Assembly (NCBI GenBank): GCA_029964075.1 | Contig: CM057135.1 | Location: 29,067,366 to 29,131,365, forward strand | From: Patiria pectinifera | Taxonomy: Eukaryota > Echinodermata > Asteroidea > Valvatida > Asterinidae | Direction of reading: 5' to 3' | Length of the DNA: 64,000 bases | In this document: positions 31,777 through 44,800 of the stretch, piece by piece | Position numbering within the stretch: the first letter of the stretch is position 1 | How the letters are laid out: each line of letters begins with the position of its first letter | Position numbers and translations under genes: made by a program | The notes under the pieces: generated by a model | The model's input: the letters and a program-made list of their open reading frames with translations, nothing else | Databases searched by the model: none | Told to the model about the DNA's origin: nothing

Positions 31777-31793
31777 AATAAAATATTTTTATT
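31777..31793. terminator. back-to-back poly(A) signals of two convergent genes
   Basis: AATAAA on + (31777-31782) and TTTATT on + (31788-31793), which is AATAAA on -, lie 5 bp apart in AT-rich DNA between the SLC13 and GABBR2-like stop codons. One compact site could end both transcripts. Confidence 0.45.
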
Positions 31794-31979
31794 GAATCTT
31801 AACCTTTGCGCCTGTAAACGTGCATTGTGTCCTTATGCCTACACAAAATATTGCTCTTGCTTCTGAGCCGAGTGGGTGTTTCTTTGCGTTATGCACATTT
31901 TGCATTAATTTGTGCGAATTTTAGGAACTATTGGCATTTTGTCTTTATAAAAGAAGGGAAGTTCTGCTTTCCTATTATG

Positions 31980-32376
31980 TATGTGCTCGTGTGTCATGGT
32001 ACATGGGTTCGAATTTTGACGGGGAGCATGGTCCTTGTGCTCGTGAGAAAGGCACTTTACCATTATTGCTTCGTCCTCCGGATGGGACGTAAAGTCGTAG
32101 GTCCCGTGTGTTGTGTAGTGCACGTCAAAGAACCCAGTAACACTTGTCGCTAAGAGAAGGGGTTTGCCCTGGTGTTTCTGGCAGTGGCTGCAATATGCGC
32201 CTCAGCACCTTGTATACCCTTTATAAAGGTGCTACATAATGGGTCTCATATTTCTCATAAACTCCATTTACCTGTCTTTAAAAATAGACATAATTACCAG
32301 CGCCTGGAGTACCTTGTTGGTAGATAGTTGCGCTATATAAGACTCCGGTATTATTATTATTATTATTATTATTATA
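31980..32376 (+). mobile_element. SINE-like / LINE-3'-end repeat with (ATT)n tail
   Basis: GGGTTCGAATTTTGAC near 32,006 resembles a tRNA-type B box. The body contains GGATGGGACGTAAAGTCGTAGG and AAAGAACCCAG, and the end GCGCTATATAAGACTCCGGT is followed by at least seven ATT units. The GCGCT(A/T)TA..(ATT)n end is comparable to the 3' end of the L2-type LINE at 15,094-16,475, which suggests mobilisation by such a LINE. The 5' boundary is uncertain. Confidence 0.6.
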
Positions 32377-32846
32377 TAAAAATTGTTTTTATGTGAATTG
32401 GAATTGAATTGGAATTGCTAGTTCCCGCGCCCAAGGACAGAGATGCGAAAGTCTAAGCTTTTTGTTGTGCTCTTTTCCTACAGATAGCCAACTGAGAGAT
32501 GGTTAGTGTTTCAGAAAATAAACTTGGGGACAACTGCTCTTTAAACACAACAGAACAGAGAAAGAAGGCGTCGTTTTCACTGTACTTCAAGAAAATGATT
32601 GTATTCAACAAGGAAGAAAGTGGTTTTTACAGAGAAGATTAACATAATGCCATATAAAACTGGTTAACTGCATGGCAAGTTCGTGGATCTGCACAAGAAT
32701 TCTACCACACGAAGTGAGGTGGTTTTTTCTTCATCAGCGATGAAATTCCGTGTGCGAAAGACAACGATCTGAGACACAGAGGTAGACCTTTAATGCTGTG
32801 TTTTTTCCCCTTAGTAATTGGTCACAAAATGGTGATGGAATCAGCG

Positions 32847-35800
32847 TCAAACGTAGTAGATCATTTCTGGTTTTTCGTTCAGTTGCAGTAGACGCATTTG
32901 TACGCTGCGCATCTCGACAACGAGTCTGCGCACTTCGTTGTGGAAGCGCGCGCTCTCCCGCCTTTCGCTGGTACTGCGGGAACGTCTCGTTGTCCCGCCT
33001 ACTGTCCGCATCGGGGAGTACCGGCTGATTGCGTCGTTCTTAATGCATCGGTTGGGTCCGTCGATGGAGGAGACCAGCGTGTGCCGCCTCGGCAAGCTGC
33101 CCGAGGAAAGGCTCTTGATCAACGGTGGATGTCGCCTCAGAGGCCTGGTGAGTACTGGATTCTCATGCAAGTGTTGGAGATAAGGTCTACTGGAGTTCTG
33201 GAGGCACAAATCAGCGTGTTGCTGCTTAGCTGATCGCGCAGGGGACGGGGTACCAGGCCACTGGTCCTCGTCGGTGACCGAACATTGGTTCTCATTCAAA
33301 TCGGTCGTGTAGGTGCTGACGCTCCTTGAGTCCAACGAATGACGGCCCGAATCGTCCCTCTGCAGTAAGCAATGCAGTTCAACCTCGTGCTCAAAACCTT
33401 TCACGTGGTTCTGGTAAGGCTCGGATGGTTCGGCACCCTGTATACTCGTCTCAGGTAGATGCAAAAGCATGTACATGTCTTTTTCCTGGCACAGGTCACC
33501 CACCCATTCTGCCTCGCTCCCGCTGCTGTCGCCATCGTCTGACTTATTGAGTAATCTCAGTTGGGCTTCTAGCTCGGCAATACGATTGTCCAGCTGTAAA
33601 AGTAAGTGCAAATTCTATTCAATTAGCTGTTCAAAACTGCCTGACATATTTTCACATTTTAAAGAAGACAACTTAACAGCGTTGGGCCAATGTCCCCAAA
33701 TCTCGACTTGTTTCCAGCCCCGGACGATTTTTAGAACATAGAAGCCGAACCCGGGAGATGAGCCGAAATTTGGAAAAAGAAGCTAACTTTGCAAGCCAGA
33801 TCACCATTTGGGTAAATGCTGGGAATGATTACCTTGTTTTTCTCTTTCCTAAAGGCCCTGGCCTGCACCTCGGCTCGGTACAAAGACTCCTTCATCTCCG
33901 TCGTCTCGTCTGTCACGAAGCGTCGCGTGCGACCTTTGATCTCTAACCCCACGGATTTCGTCACGGGGTCACCGCCCAGCCGCACAGCATGGATGGTGTA
34001 CACCTGGCAAGTTTAGAAACACTCAATGGTTTCTCAACATTTTGTAATACATTTTATAATTATTATATTATGGTAGCCCAGAAGCGACGCGCAATGTCTT
34101 CAGTACATTTCACGCCATCCTCAATATGTTTCCAAGTCCCTTTGGTGCCACCATACCATATGATTTTTAATAGGTGGGAAAGTAGAGTAAACAAATAGTT
34201 ATTTTTAAACTTAAATGTTATAATCAGTGCATTCTGATAGGTACTCGTTGGTTTTGTTGAGATTCGTAATCGTTTGTAACGTGATTTATTTGTGAAACAC
34301 GTGCGCGTATCAAGAACATTGAATTGATGAAAGTGACGCAATTATCTTGAGATTTCTTTATTTTACGCTCTAAATATTTTCTTTTAGCGTGGGCTTCAAA
34401 GAACAATTCCGCACAGTGGTTTGACGATGAACACCAACGTGACCTCACCTTGGGCACGAACAGGAAGCACAAGGTCATGGTGGTGGTGATGCAGATACAG
34501 ACGGTGACTAGAACAAACGAAGTGGTGAGCTGATCACCTCGAGTGATCAAGTTGGATACCACTACGGCAAGGATGCTCATTATGGTCACGTTGTACACGC
34601 AAACCTACGGATCAAAATGGACCAATTTGCGATCACAATCTCGACTTACGGAGGATGCAGTTAGGCTTTTCTAGATAGCGGACACGACATGACGGTGCTA
34701 TTATTTTTGAGGTGAGTAAACTCTTTTGCTGATTTACCAAAACGGAATAGCGCCCTCATATCGTGTCCGCCGTATTTCACAAAGGCCAATGTTTTTTTTC
34801 TTAATTGTTTACATAAAGTGTGAATTCACAGATAACAGATTACTTCAGATAACTCCTTTTATTAAAGTATGGTTGCTTACTGTTTGACTATTGTTTTAAA
34901 CAAGCCATGTTATTAACTGCATTGGTAAAACAGGAAACTCATTCTGGACTTACTGCTATGTAGTGTGAGTCGTTTAATGCCGGTATCTTGACCTTGCGCG
35001 TCTCCCAGCCGAGAAATAACCCAAAGAGCAGCAGAAGGCCCTTGTAGGCGTACACCGTGCCGAGCCAGATGCTCAGGTTCTCCGATTTGCATACTTCCAA
35101 TATGGGGACGAAGGCTACAGTATCGTTTGACGACTGGTAAAAGAGAATACGAAATAAGAGGAATCGTCACAAACAGTGGTCTCCAGTTTAATACACAGAA
35201 ATCGGCAGGAATACTGTGGCGCGTGAAAGGACGCCCCCTTGCGAGGGTTGCCCACGACTATAAATGAGCTCACTCAGTAAATTAGTCCCCCAAAATATCA
35301 TGTGAGTACTTTATTATCGTGTAAGCCGGACTCTGAACTGGTGAAATTTTCTCTTATTGCCTTTGATCAAGAACCCGAATGATACAATTTGGCTTGGTTC
35401 TATGTTAAAACATGTACGGGAATGGAAAAAGACCTTTTCAAGGCTGCATTAGGTGCACTGCGTAAGCTTTATTATAGACCTACATTAAAGTCGAGTATCC
35501 CTTTTAATCTTCGTTCACCTAGACTTCGCGTAATAGTTAATGGCCTCCACATCTACTTACACAGACCTAAATCGGCTTGACTTCAGCCAGAAACCTCCTA
35601 TTACTCGGGGTCGGTATTACAGCTGGAGCCCTGACAGATGTAACGAAGACTAATGTGTAGAATGAAGCCAAAATACCCGACCGTGCGAGTCCAATCGGTG
35701 AAAGAAATGGAACGAAAAATGAACCTAAAGTAGCAATTCTTATAATTAGCGGTCCTTCAGTCACAGAGCCGGTTGTTCCTCGAGCAATGTTTATCAATTG

Positions 35801-38800
35801 ACGACACAGGTATACGGAGAGTTACGGGCCAAAGTACACACTGTTTCTGTTAATACCAACTTTACTCAATTCGTACTCCGCATACGGAACCTGATAATTC
35901 TGGCGTGTGCAATAAGGAGTGTTTTTGGTAAAGTAGGGTAGTCCCGTTATCTGTAAACTGACAGTATTCTTTTATAATTCGTCCCACCACAATAAAATTG
36001 TTGTCTTGTGTAGTTTGATGTGGCCTCTGTGAACTGTTTTCTTTTAGAAGGACTCTTTGTTTCAGAAATCCAACTCAGTATCTGTGTTTTATTTATGTAA
36101 TAAATAGCTGATTTACCTCTAACGGTAGGCGTTCCTCTTCTCTGATCATGGGATCGAGGATGCTCCAAAGCGTCAAGATAATGACGTCAATGATCAGCAA
36201 CACGCCTATCATCAGGAACAAAGTTGACTCGTGAAGCATCTATAGCAGATGACCAAAAAACAAATGCAAATGAAAAGAGATGTAAACGGTAACTGGAATT
36301 TGGTACAATTTACTGGTTTGTTTTGTACTGAATTTATTGAAATGACTAAATATGCCCAAGTGTTTCCTAAAAGGTAACATTCAGCTTTGTATTGTTCATA
36401 TCTTTTGTAGTGATATATTTTATAAGACATCCAATCCGGATTTGTTTTTGTGTTTATGACTGGATGTTTATTTTTGAGATTATTACAGAAGTACCTTTCG
36501 TTTAATGACTCGGCTGGTAGCGTGCGTGATGATGTGGTATACCCGATAGGTCTTCACGAACATCGAGCCAAAGGCGAGGGAGAAACCAACCATCAGGAAC
36601 GCAGCACGGATCTGAGAATTTATATCATAATTTAAAAAAATAAATATTAAAACGCACTGAAGAATTACAGTTCAATATTCGTAAAGAGGAAAGTTCGGGG
36701 ATTTCGTCTTAAAAATTAAGATGAATATTGTCTTTGTTGTCATAATACCTTTAGGTAAATACTTGTGTAATCATACCAAACCATGATGGCGGTATCATAA
36801 AAGTGTAATGTTTTTAAATGACATGGCGCGGGGATAACGAGATTGGTAAAACATGCGTTTGGGTGAGTGCACCATACAACGAAATACTCAAAGACTGGTA
36901 ACCAATTTTGTGTTATTTCACTATTTCTACGTATAACTAAGGCGACCTGCTGTTCGGGAGTCAGGGTTCAGGTTTTGTATATAACTGGCGGCTTAAGATG
37001 ATAGTCTGGTACCCACTGTGCACATGGGGTTGTATGCCTCTATCCCGACTCGCTCCGACTCCAGACCCAGCATGATGACCGCTACATATACCATGATACA
37101 CCCAACTATGGTGATGTTGTTCAGGTTAGGGCTGGATAACTTGATGAATCTTCACAAAAAGAGAAGACATGTACAATTGATTCCATATTGTGTCTGGATT
37201 TTCAGATTAGTACAGTCATTATGGTTTAAGATTTGAGGCTTTGGATGGCGGGGTATCGGTATCGTTTCGGTTTGCGGTAACACCATGTGGTAATAACTAC
37301 TGCTTAGAAGATATTAGTTCTGAAAAGAACTTGTCCTGCTTATTATCAACTTTGCTAAGTAGTTTTTTGTTCTGATAAGAACAGTCCTGCTGTAAGTTCT
37401 AAACGAACTTGTCTTTGGTCTCAACGTTTCGACTAGCCTGCTCTAGTCATCGTCAGGAGATTATGGTTGTTAGCAGGAGATACCTCTTCCTTATTGCGCT
37501 GTCAATTAGAGTTGTGATCGTAATTTAACAAAACACAGATGGATGATTCTACCTCGATATTTATCCAGTAGGTTTCATTTTCTAAAACATCTGCGTCATC
37601 GAAGCTTATTTAAATGACTAAATAAACTTATAACAATTGTGTATGTTTCTTACTTTGTTTTCCGATATCGGATGTTGAAGAGAAGAAACAACAATGCCAG
37701 TAACATGCCGCATGCCGCAAGTATCGTTGTGGTGACGTAAGCAGCGAAATTGATGCGCAGTCGTTGGTCAAAGACGAGTAGCTTATCCACTGGCACAACC
37801 CCGCCTACAGAATGAGGCAACAAGTATGTCTTTAGATTTCAGGACAGAGGTAGCCAAAATGATATCATGATGTTAAATTTAGTAACAAGTACATAAAAGA
37901 AACAGCGTTATTTGGAGGCCACGTTATTTATAGATCGTTTGCATTACGGCCACCTTTGAGGTACGTGCTTTTGTTCTAGAGGGATACGAAAAAGTAGATC
38001 TTTTTTGCATATTCATTGTTATAACAAAACAAGCAAACAAAACACATCAAGGATGTAGGATGAATGGAAGCAAAGGGCCCATTAACGCGTTTTCAGTCCA
38101 TTCTGTGTTCAGGTCAACAGGGCTATATTAATTCCTTGCCTTGCAACAAACATAAACGGATTGAAAAACGCGTTTAGAAAGGCGGGTATAAGATTGTTTT
38201 GAAATAATAGGTCGCAAAAATGTCGAGAAAAGAAAAGGATCATGAATTATAAGAAATTGTAGATCCTCAAACACATATCACGTTTTATTACCACTTAAAG
38301 CTCAAATTTTATTTCTAAGAGTATTGCAACTTCCCTTTAACAGTATTTTTTGGAGACCTTTAACCATGTAAATCCGCACCCGTCAATCTGCGCCAAAAGC
38401 CAGCATGCCACGCATGCAAGGGTCTCGAACCCTACTCTGACGCATTCCTGTATCGAATTAAAACCGACTTTAATCCCTCTTTCTCATCTTCCAAATAGCT
38501 TCTTGTTGAGTAATATTTGTCCAGCCTAATCCTGATGAGGGCTTCTTCTTCTTCTTTTTCTTCTTGGCCTATCCTCTCAAGTCATTCAGGCATCTTCAAG
38601 ATGCGACTAGAGAAGGTGATGATGTAGGGGAGAGATGTCAGGCCGTGAACAAGCATCGATTTTTTTTTTAATTTCGACCTAAGCATCGTGTGTGGGTCGT
38701 GCAATCAAAGCGATGTGAACTGAATTGGTGATTTGCATTTTTAATAAATTAGTGGAAGAGCTTTAATGAAAGTAATCAGACTTGGTGGTTCAACATCTAG

Positions 38801-41800
38801 GTTTCGTGTTGATGACTTGTATCGTCTGCAATCAATGTGAAATATTCCAATGCTTATTTTTGCATTACTCTTTTTTTTCTCCATTCAAGTAATTTGTGTC
38901 GGTTTTGTGGGACGCAATTGCTGTGATGTTTATTCATACTTCAGTTTACCCTGCTTTCCACCTTTATGGCAGTAACTATGAGCATACCATACTGCTGTAA
39001 GATTATGTGTCAACGAGAAAAATCCTTCCATTAAATTGATATTTGTTTTATCCTGCTAGGGTTTCTTATTCTTGCGGCACACTTTCAATGACTGTTCTAA
39101 TAATACGCAACCGGCATGGTCGCAGGGGAAAGATATTATTTCTGAAAACCAAGCATTAGTAATAACATTTACTCAAGCGAGTAAATGATATAGCTGTGTG
39201 TATGTGCTGTGAGGCCTTCAGGTAACCAGACACATATTCACGTGATATCTGCTCTCATGCGGCAATAACAAACGCGTTATTAACTTAGTCTGGTGCTTCG
39301 GGTTCTGTTTGGGTTGCTCATAAAATCCCCTAAGTTTATAACATCAAATTGAATTTCGTTTTCTTCCTTGATCTCGCCTGTTTCTTGCGATTGCTCACAA
39401 AATATGCGTGCTGGGGGTATGCCCCTGCTTCAGTTAGGCATACCTGACCGAATTTTGAGTGTGGTTAGGTCGACGGTTGAGTTATCGTTGGCGGCGCTGT
39501 TGCATGGGGGATTTGCGCGAAAAAAAAAGCCATTTGAACGTGACATGACAAGGTAGGCCTACACTAGAATGCTGGCTCAGCGAGGGGGAGGGGGTTGACA
39601 ATGTAGGCGTAGATTTGTCACAATTTGCGGATATTATGTATTCTAGCTTTTTCAGTGTCGAGGAATTGATACAAATTGAGAAGATACATTATTACATACC
39701 CGGATGCGGGATGCAAAGTCCGACGAATTAAACATTAAGAATAGACCTACTAAAACGCATTAAAGACACATTAATGTTTGCACGGATGCAAGCTTTGAAA
39801 CAAACTACACTCGAGTGGTGAGCAGGTAAACTTCACAGAAAACAGTGAACACAAAACTGTAGACACATTTTGAAGTCGTATTTTAACGAAGTCTGGGGTT
39901 AAAAACTCCTTTCTCTATGCCTATACAGGCTCATAGCCAAAAATATGTTGACGCTGTTGTTATATTAGTGCATCACTATAACATCGTTAATATTTGTTTT
40001 GTCGTATAAAAAGCGGAATACGCTGTCCGCTGTTTAAATTTGATAATACGATACACCCGTTCTCATGTACCACTTGTAACTGCAGGTGATTCTATGTCCG
40101 TTCCGGCGTTCTATCATTGACATTTCTTCGTGAATATACTGAAAATTTGCACTAACTCTGTAATTAATTTTTTGTAACGTAAAAATCTCAACTGTCAGTC
40201 ATTTTGTGAATCTCACTGTGGTGGATCGATTGACTATATTGACGAACCACACTGAGGCTAATACTAACACAACACTAGACCAGCTGCGCAAATGTATGAA
40301 CAACTGAAATATCACCCCCATATGGCCGGGGTAATTTCCTTTCAAGCCAAACCTTGGTAAGGCAAACCACTGAGTGAACTCACACACACCTGGGTGGTGT
40401 TGCCAATTGACCATGTGTACTTTGTACAAAATATTGAGCGGGAGTGTAATTGCATACGGTCTACAACATTCGTGGTCCCTTGCCCATGGCATATCCAGAG
40501 GATATACGTATGAAATGACACATTTTGGGGAAATTTGTGTTTGTACTTATGGCAAATGCTTCTTTATTTTTCATCAGGATTTCGTACAAAAGCGTAAGCT
40601 TAATTACGTAAACTGTGTATGCTGTACACAGCTCGGTTTGTGTACAGCCACAAGAGGGCGCTCAAAAACGCTGGTTAAGTTTACACTTTCTAGAGAGTTT
40701 ACGTATACACCTTAATTTATTTTACGTTTTTCGCGGCCTGGATGAGTGATAAAATCTTACCTTTCCAATGGATGGGCGTCAAATCCCTCCCCTCGAAAAC
40801 AAGGCGTTTCTCCTCTGGAAAGAACAGCGCCACCAACTTCATGACTCCACCTGAAACGAGCACAAGACGTTTTGGATGAACCCAAATCGGAATAGAGACA
40901 GGGATGTGTCAACGCCCACCGTTTATTCTCATAAAGACTGGTATAATGTTAATTATACTTGACGGAAAATATGCACTGGATAGGAACAAACTTGCTTACA
41001 CTGTCTTGACATAAATGTTTAAAGTGTGTTGCCGGTTATACAGGACATGCCACGATAGCCTTCAATTCTCCTAAATAATTTATAAATTAGAATTTAACAA
41101 TCAACCCGGTTCAGAAAGTACACTTTCGATGACTTGTTTTTAAACTTCAAGGGCCGTTTTAGGTAACTTCTTTTTTAAATGAGCTGTTTGTCCCCAAGTA
41201 ACAACAAGTAACTTACCTTGATTCTGCCGAAATGTCGTCACTCCGTATCGGTCCGGACCCTTGAACCTTACCGGTCCCTGTATTAAACAAAAGATAATTT
41301 AGTAAGATTGAAGGGAACTTGTCTATAAGAAAGGAATTTGTTGAGTCCTATCAGAGTTATCACTATTACATTACAATAGTTAATTAGTATAATATAAGGT
41401 AAGTAAATGTAACTTTTGAGTTTTGATTTTTCTCAACTCACCGACACTCCTGTAAATCGCAGGTCCGACACGATGTTAGTATAGAGCTCCCTCATTGGTC
41501 GGTTGTCGTACGTGAAGCCGCTCCCCCCGCGGCCCGCGTGGGCCGAGCTCGCATTCTGATTGGCCGCCTCCGTCCTATTCAAATGATCCATTGCGGACTT
41601 GATAGTGAGTGCCATGGTCCAGATGGCGTCGTACGTGTTAGGGGCCTGGCTTCCGGCGGAGCTCACGCCCCTTTTCAGCATGTCCATCTCGAATGCATGT
41701 GATGTCTGATGAAAAAGGAACACGAAACCGTCTGTTAAAACATGTTTGATAAAAAAGAAGATTTTTTTGAGATACAAAAGTTCCTTTCCAGCACCATAGA

Positions 41801-44800
41801 ATATTCACCCTTTCGTAAAATGAATCCCTAAAAACAATCCTAAATGGAATGAAAATAGTTACATGTAGCCTATAACATGATATAACTATTTCTATGTTAT
41901 TGCGAATTAAAATTTGTTATTCAAGCTGTTTTATTTAGAATAAATTACGAAGGACATTGTTGAATCACAGAAACTGTGTCCTTTTTTTTTAACCCCGCAG
42001 ACTCAAAGTGATCTTTTTGTGGGTCATCCCAATTGTACATCTAACGAGCCGAGGCTGAAAGTAATCTAAACATTTCGAGAGGGTTCAAGACGGCATCTCG
42101 CCTGCTTTCACTTCGTGCTTGAGAGGCTGTCGTTAGGGTCTCATGTTCACATGAATGATCCAGCCACAGACGAAGCCTGAAATAGCGTGGGATGTGCTGA
42201 AGTGTCCGTCTGGAAAACACGGTCGCGCGGTGTTACACTTGTAAATGCCAAAGTGAGACGGGCTAGTATCTAGACCACTATCCCCACTGGGGGTAGGAGA
42301 AAATGGCAAAGGATATCTTTGAATTCTCGCCGGATTTTCGTGCTTGATGGGCGTATTACTTTTGAGCGGCATCGCAAGACCATTGTATCAAAGTCGGTTA
42401 TTCGGTTTGAGGCGACGCGTAGTGGTTTATTCATGTGATTTATGTAATGCTGCACAGACGTGCGATTTAATAATAGATGCACTGTCGTAAATTGATATCT
42501 TATGCGCCGAGAGAAATGTGTCAAAAACTAGTGCAGATGATGTACACAAACTAGGCAAATTTAATTGCAAAATGGGTCACGAAACCGAATACTTCATGCG
42601 CCCCGAGCGAGACACATGCTTAAGTATCGATTAATGGTATCGATACTTTAGTACTCTGAATCAAAATGTGCTTGGAACCAAACCACGCGGGGACATCTCA
42701 GAACTAGTTTCTCAGGGAAAGGAATACTCCTTTGATATAATTGAAGCGGTTTTGGATTGCGATTTATGCCTATTATAAGTATCGATACTTGCAAAGGGTG
42801 TGGTATATAGTAAAGCTTTAAAGTGCAATCTGCTTTCAGCTCTTCTGTTGAAAATTCCCCACAGGTCCAAATCCCCCCTTAAGTACACAGCTAGAGGCGG
42901 TCTTCATAGACCATAGAAAAACAACAAAGCAATTGTTTGTTTAAATATACAACTCACAAGTCCCGAGATGGAGCTTCGGTTATCGATATTGATATCCAGA
43001 CTTTCGATAGAGAAGTATCCCTCCACCACCCTGGCCAGCTCTTCCGCCGTGCAGTCAGTGTCCGTCTCGGCACGCCACCACTCCCTCTGAAACCAACCAG
43101 GCAATATCCACACGTACTTGGAACCGTACATGTCGATTTTGTAGGCCTAGTCAGGAATAGACAGAAAAGAACGATAAAAAGGTCAACCTCTAAAGGTTTT
43201 TACTGCAAAAATATGTTATCTTTTGTTCATTATCTCCCTAAACTGATAATAAATAAACCCCCATCCTCTGTGCTGAAGGTGTAGAAGTGTTGGATAAAAT
43301 ATATCCCACCCGGGAAGTCTAGTTTAACCAAACTGTTATCGTCAACCGTTTTTGTCTCTGATAGATAGATAGAATCATAGTTAGAGTTCCATTGTCCCTT
43401 TGAGTGTTGTGAGTAAATTCGCAACCTTTTCCTACCGAGTTTTCATCCTGGTTCAAGGCTTCATGGTCTTTGCCATGCTTATAAGATTTCGCCCCTGGCA
43501 TTTCTTAGGAGCTTGCAGCCACGTTCAACCTTTCAACCATAGACTTAGCCACCGATCCTACCTCACAGAAAACAGCCCTGGCAGTTCGTTCTTGAAAACT
43601 TCCGATGATAATGCGTGCATCTAGTTCCTGTACAGACATTTGATCGGAAATAAAAACAGAGATCGATGAAATCAGGACACCGAGATTAACAATATTAAAA
43701 TAATAGCCTTTGTGAGAATTATGATATTTTACCATGCAAGGCCGATAACGTAATGGGTTTAGAATGTGTATGTCCAAATCCACGTCCCGTGATTACTGGA
43801 AAAACCTTTGCTACTGCTATTATCGTTGCACTTTATATCAAAAACTGCTCACTCACGATTTGCTATTATGTAGACGCAATCAAATTGTGTGTACTTTTTG
43901 ATCGTATCATCCATCATCCACAAATCGACATTCTGTTTTGCTCTCGAGCAATTTTACCCATGCGCATCATGCAAGCTCATCAGGAATGTACGTCTGAATA
44001 TTGCAGCTTCAATATTTTCTTCAAAGTTGATGGATGGTTCCTTTTTTACCTGAAAAAAAGCGCGGCAAAACTCAACCCAATTAAGAACCACCCAAAGTGA
44101 TATGTGCTTTCCATTCGCACTCGGTTTCCTCCTATGGCGCAGGTACGATTTGCTTTGCAGTTAAGCACGGTTGATAACGCCACGGCGGGCCTTTGGGCAC
44201 GGTTCCCTACTCCGCCACACGAGAGCACAAGAAGTGCTACGAGAAGTACCGGATAGGGCTCAATCAGACGACGGGGGATTACGTGCCGATACCAGGCAAC
44301 CCTCGATCACCACTCTGCAGCGTGTTCTAGTAACACGGTAGCCCGTTCTTGGAGTAATTATTGCCCGTTTGATTATTACCACGGTGATTAAGAGGTCTTG
44401 TCGCGGACTCTGTGAACGAGGTTAATGACGTGATGTTCGCTGGTATTCGACGATGACAACTTCCGGTGAAATTGTACTGGCGTCCACGGCAACATGATTG
44501 ATACGCGGTTATTATTTTTTGGAGGGCACTTCTTTTTAACTCAGTCTTTAATAACATCCCTGTGTTAGTAGTCCTATATGTCTTTCTTGCTTTGAGCAGA
44601 CCTATTGCGGAATGAAGTACCGTGTCCTACAATTATTCTTTTTATTTAACTATAAACGTATCATATCAATGTTCATTTTTGAATCAACAACATATGTCTA
44701 TACATTAATGATTTGCCTCAGTGTACATGTAGTGAGTAATAGAGAGAAATTATGGTCGTGTAGGATTGGAAGTTGCAGCCAATGATATTCGTTGGAAGAC

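Noticed and set aside
32898-33233. Plus-strand frame of 111 codons opposite the last GABBR2-like exon
   Set aside because: It is a shadow of the coding minus strand, with no independent features.
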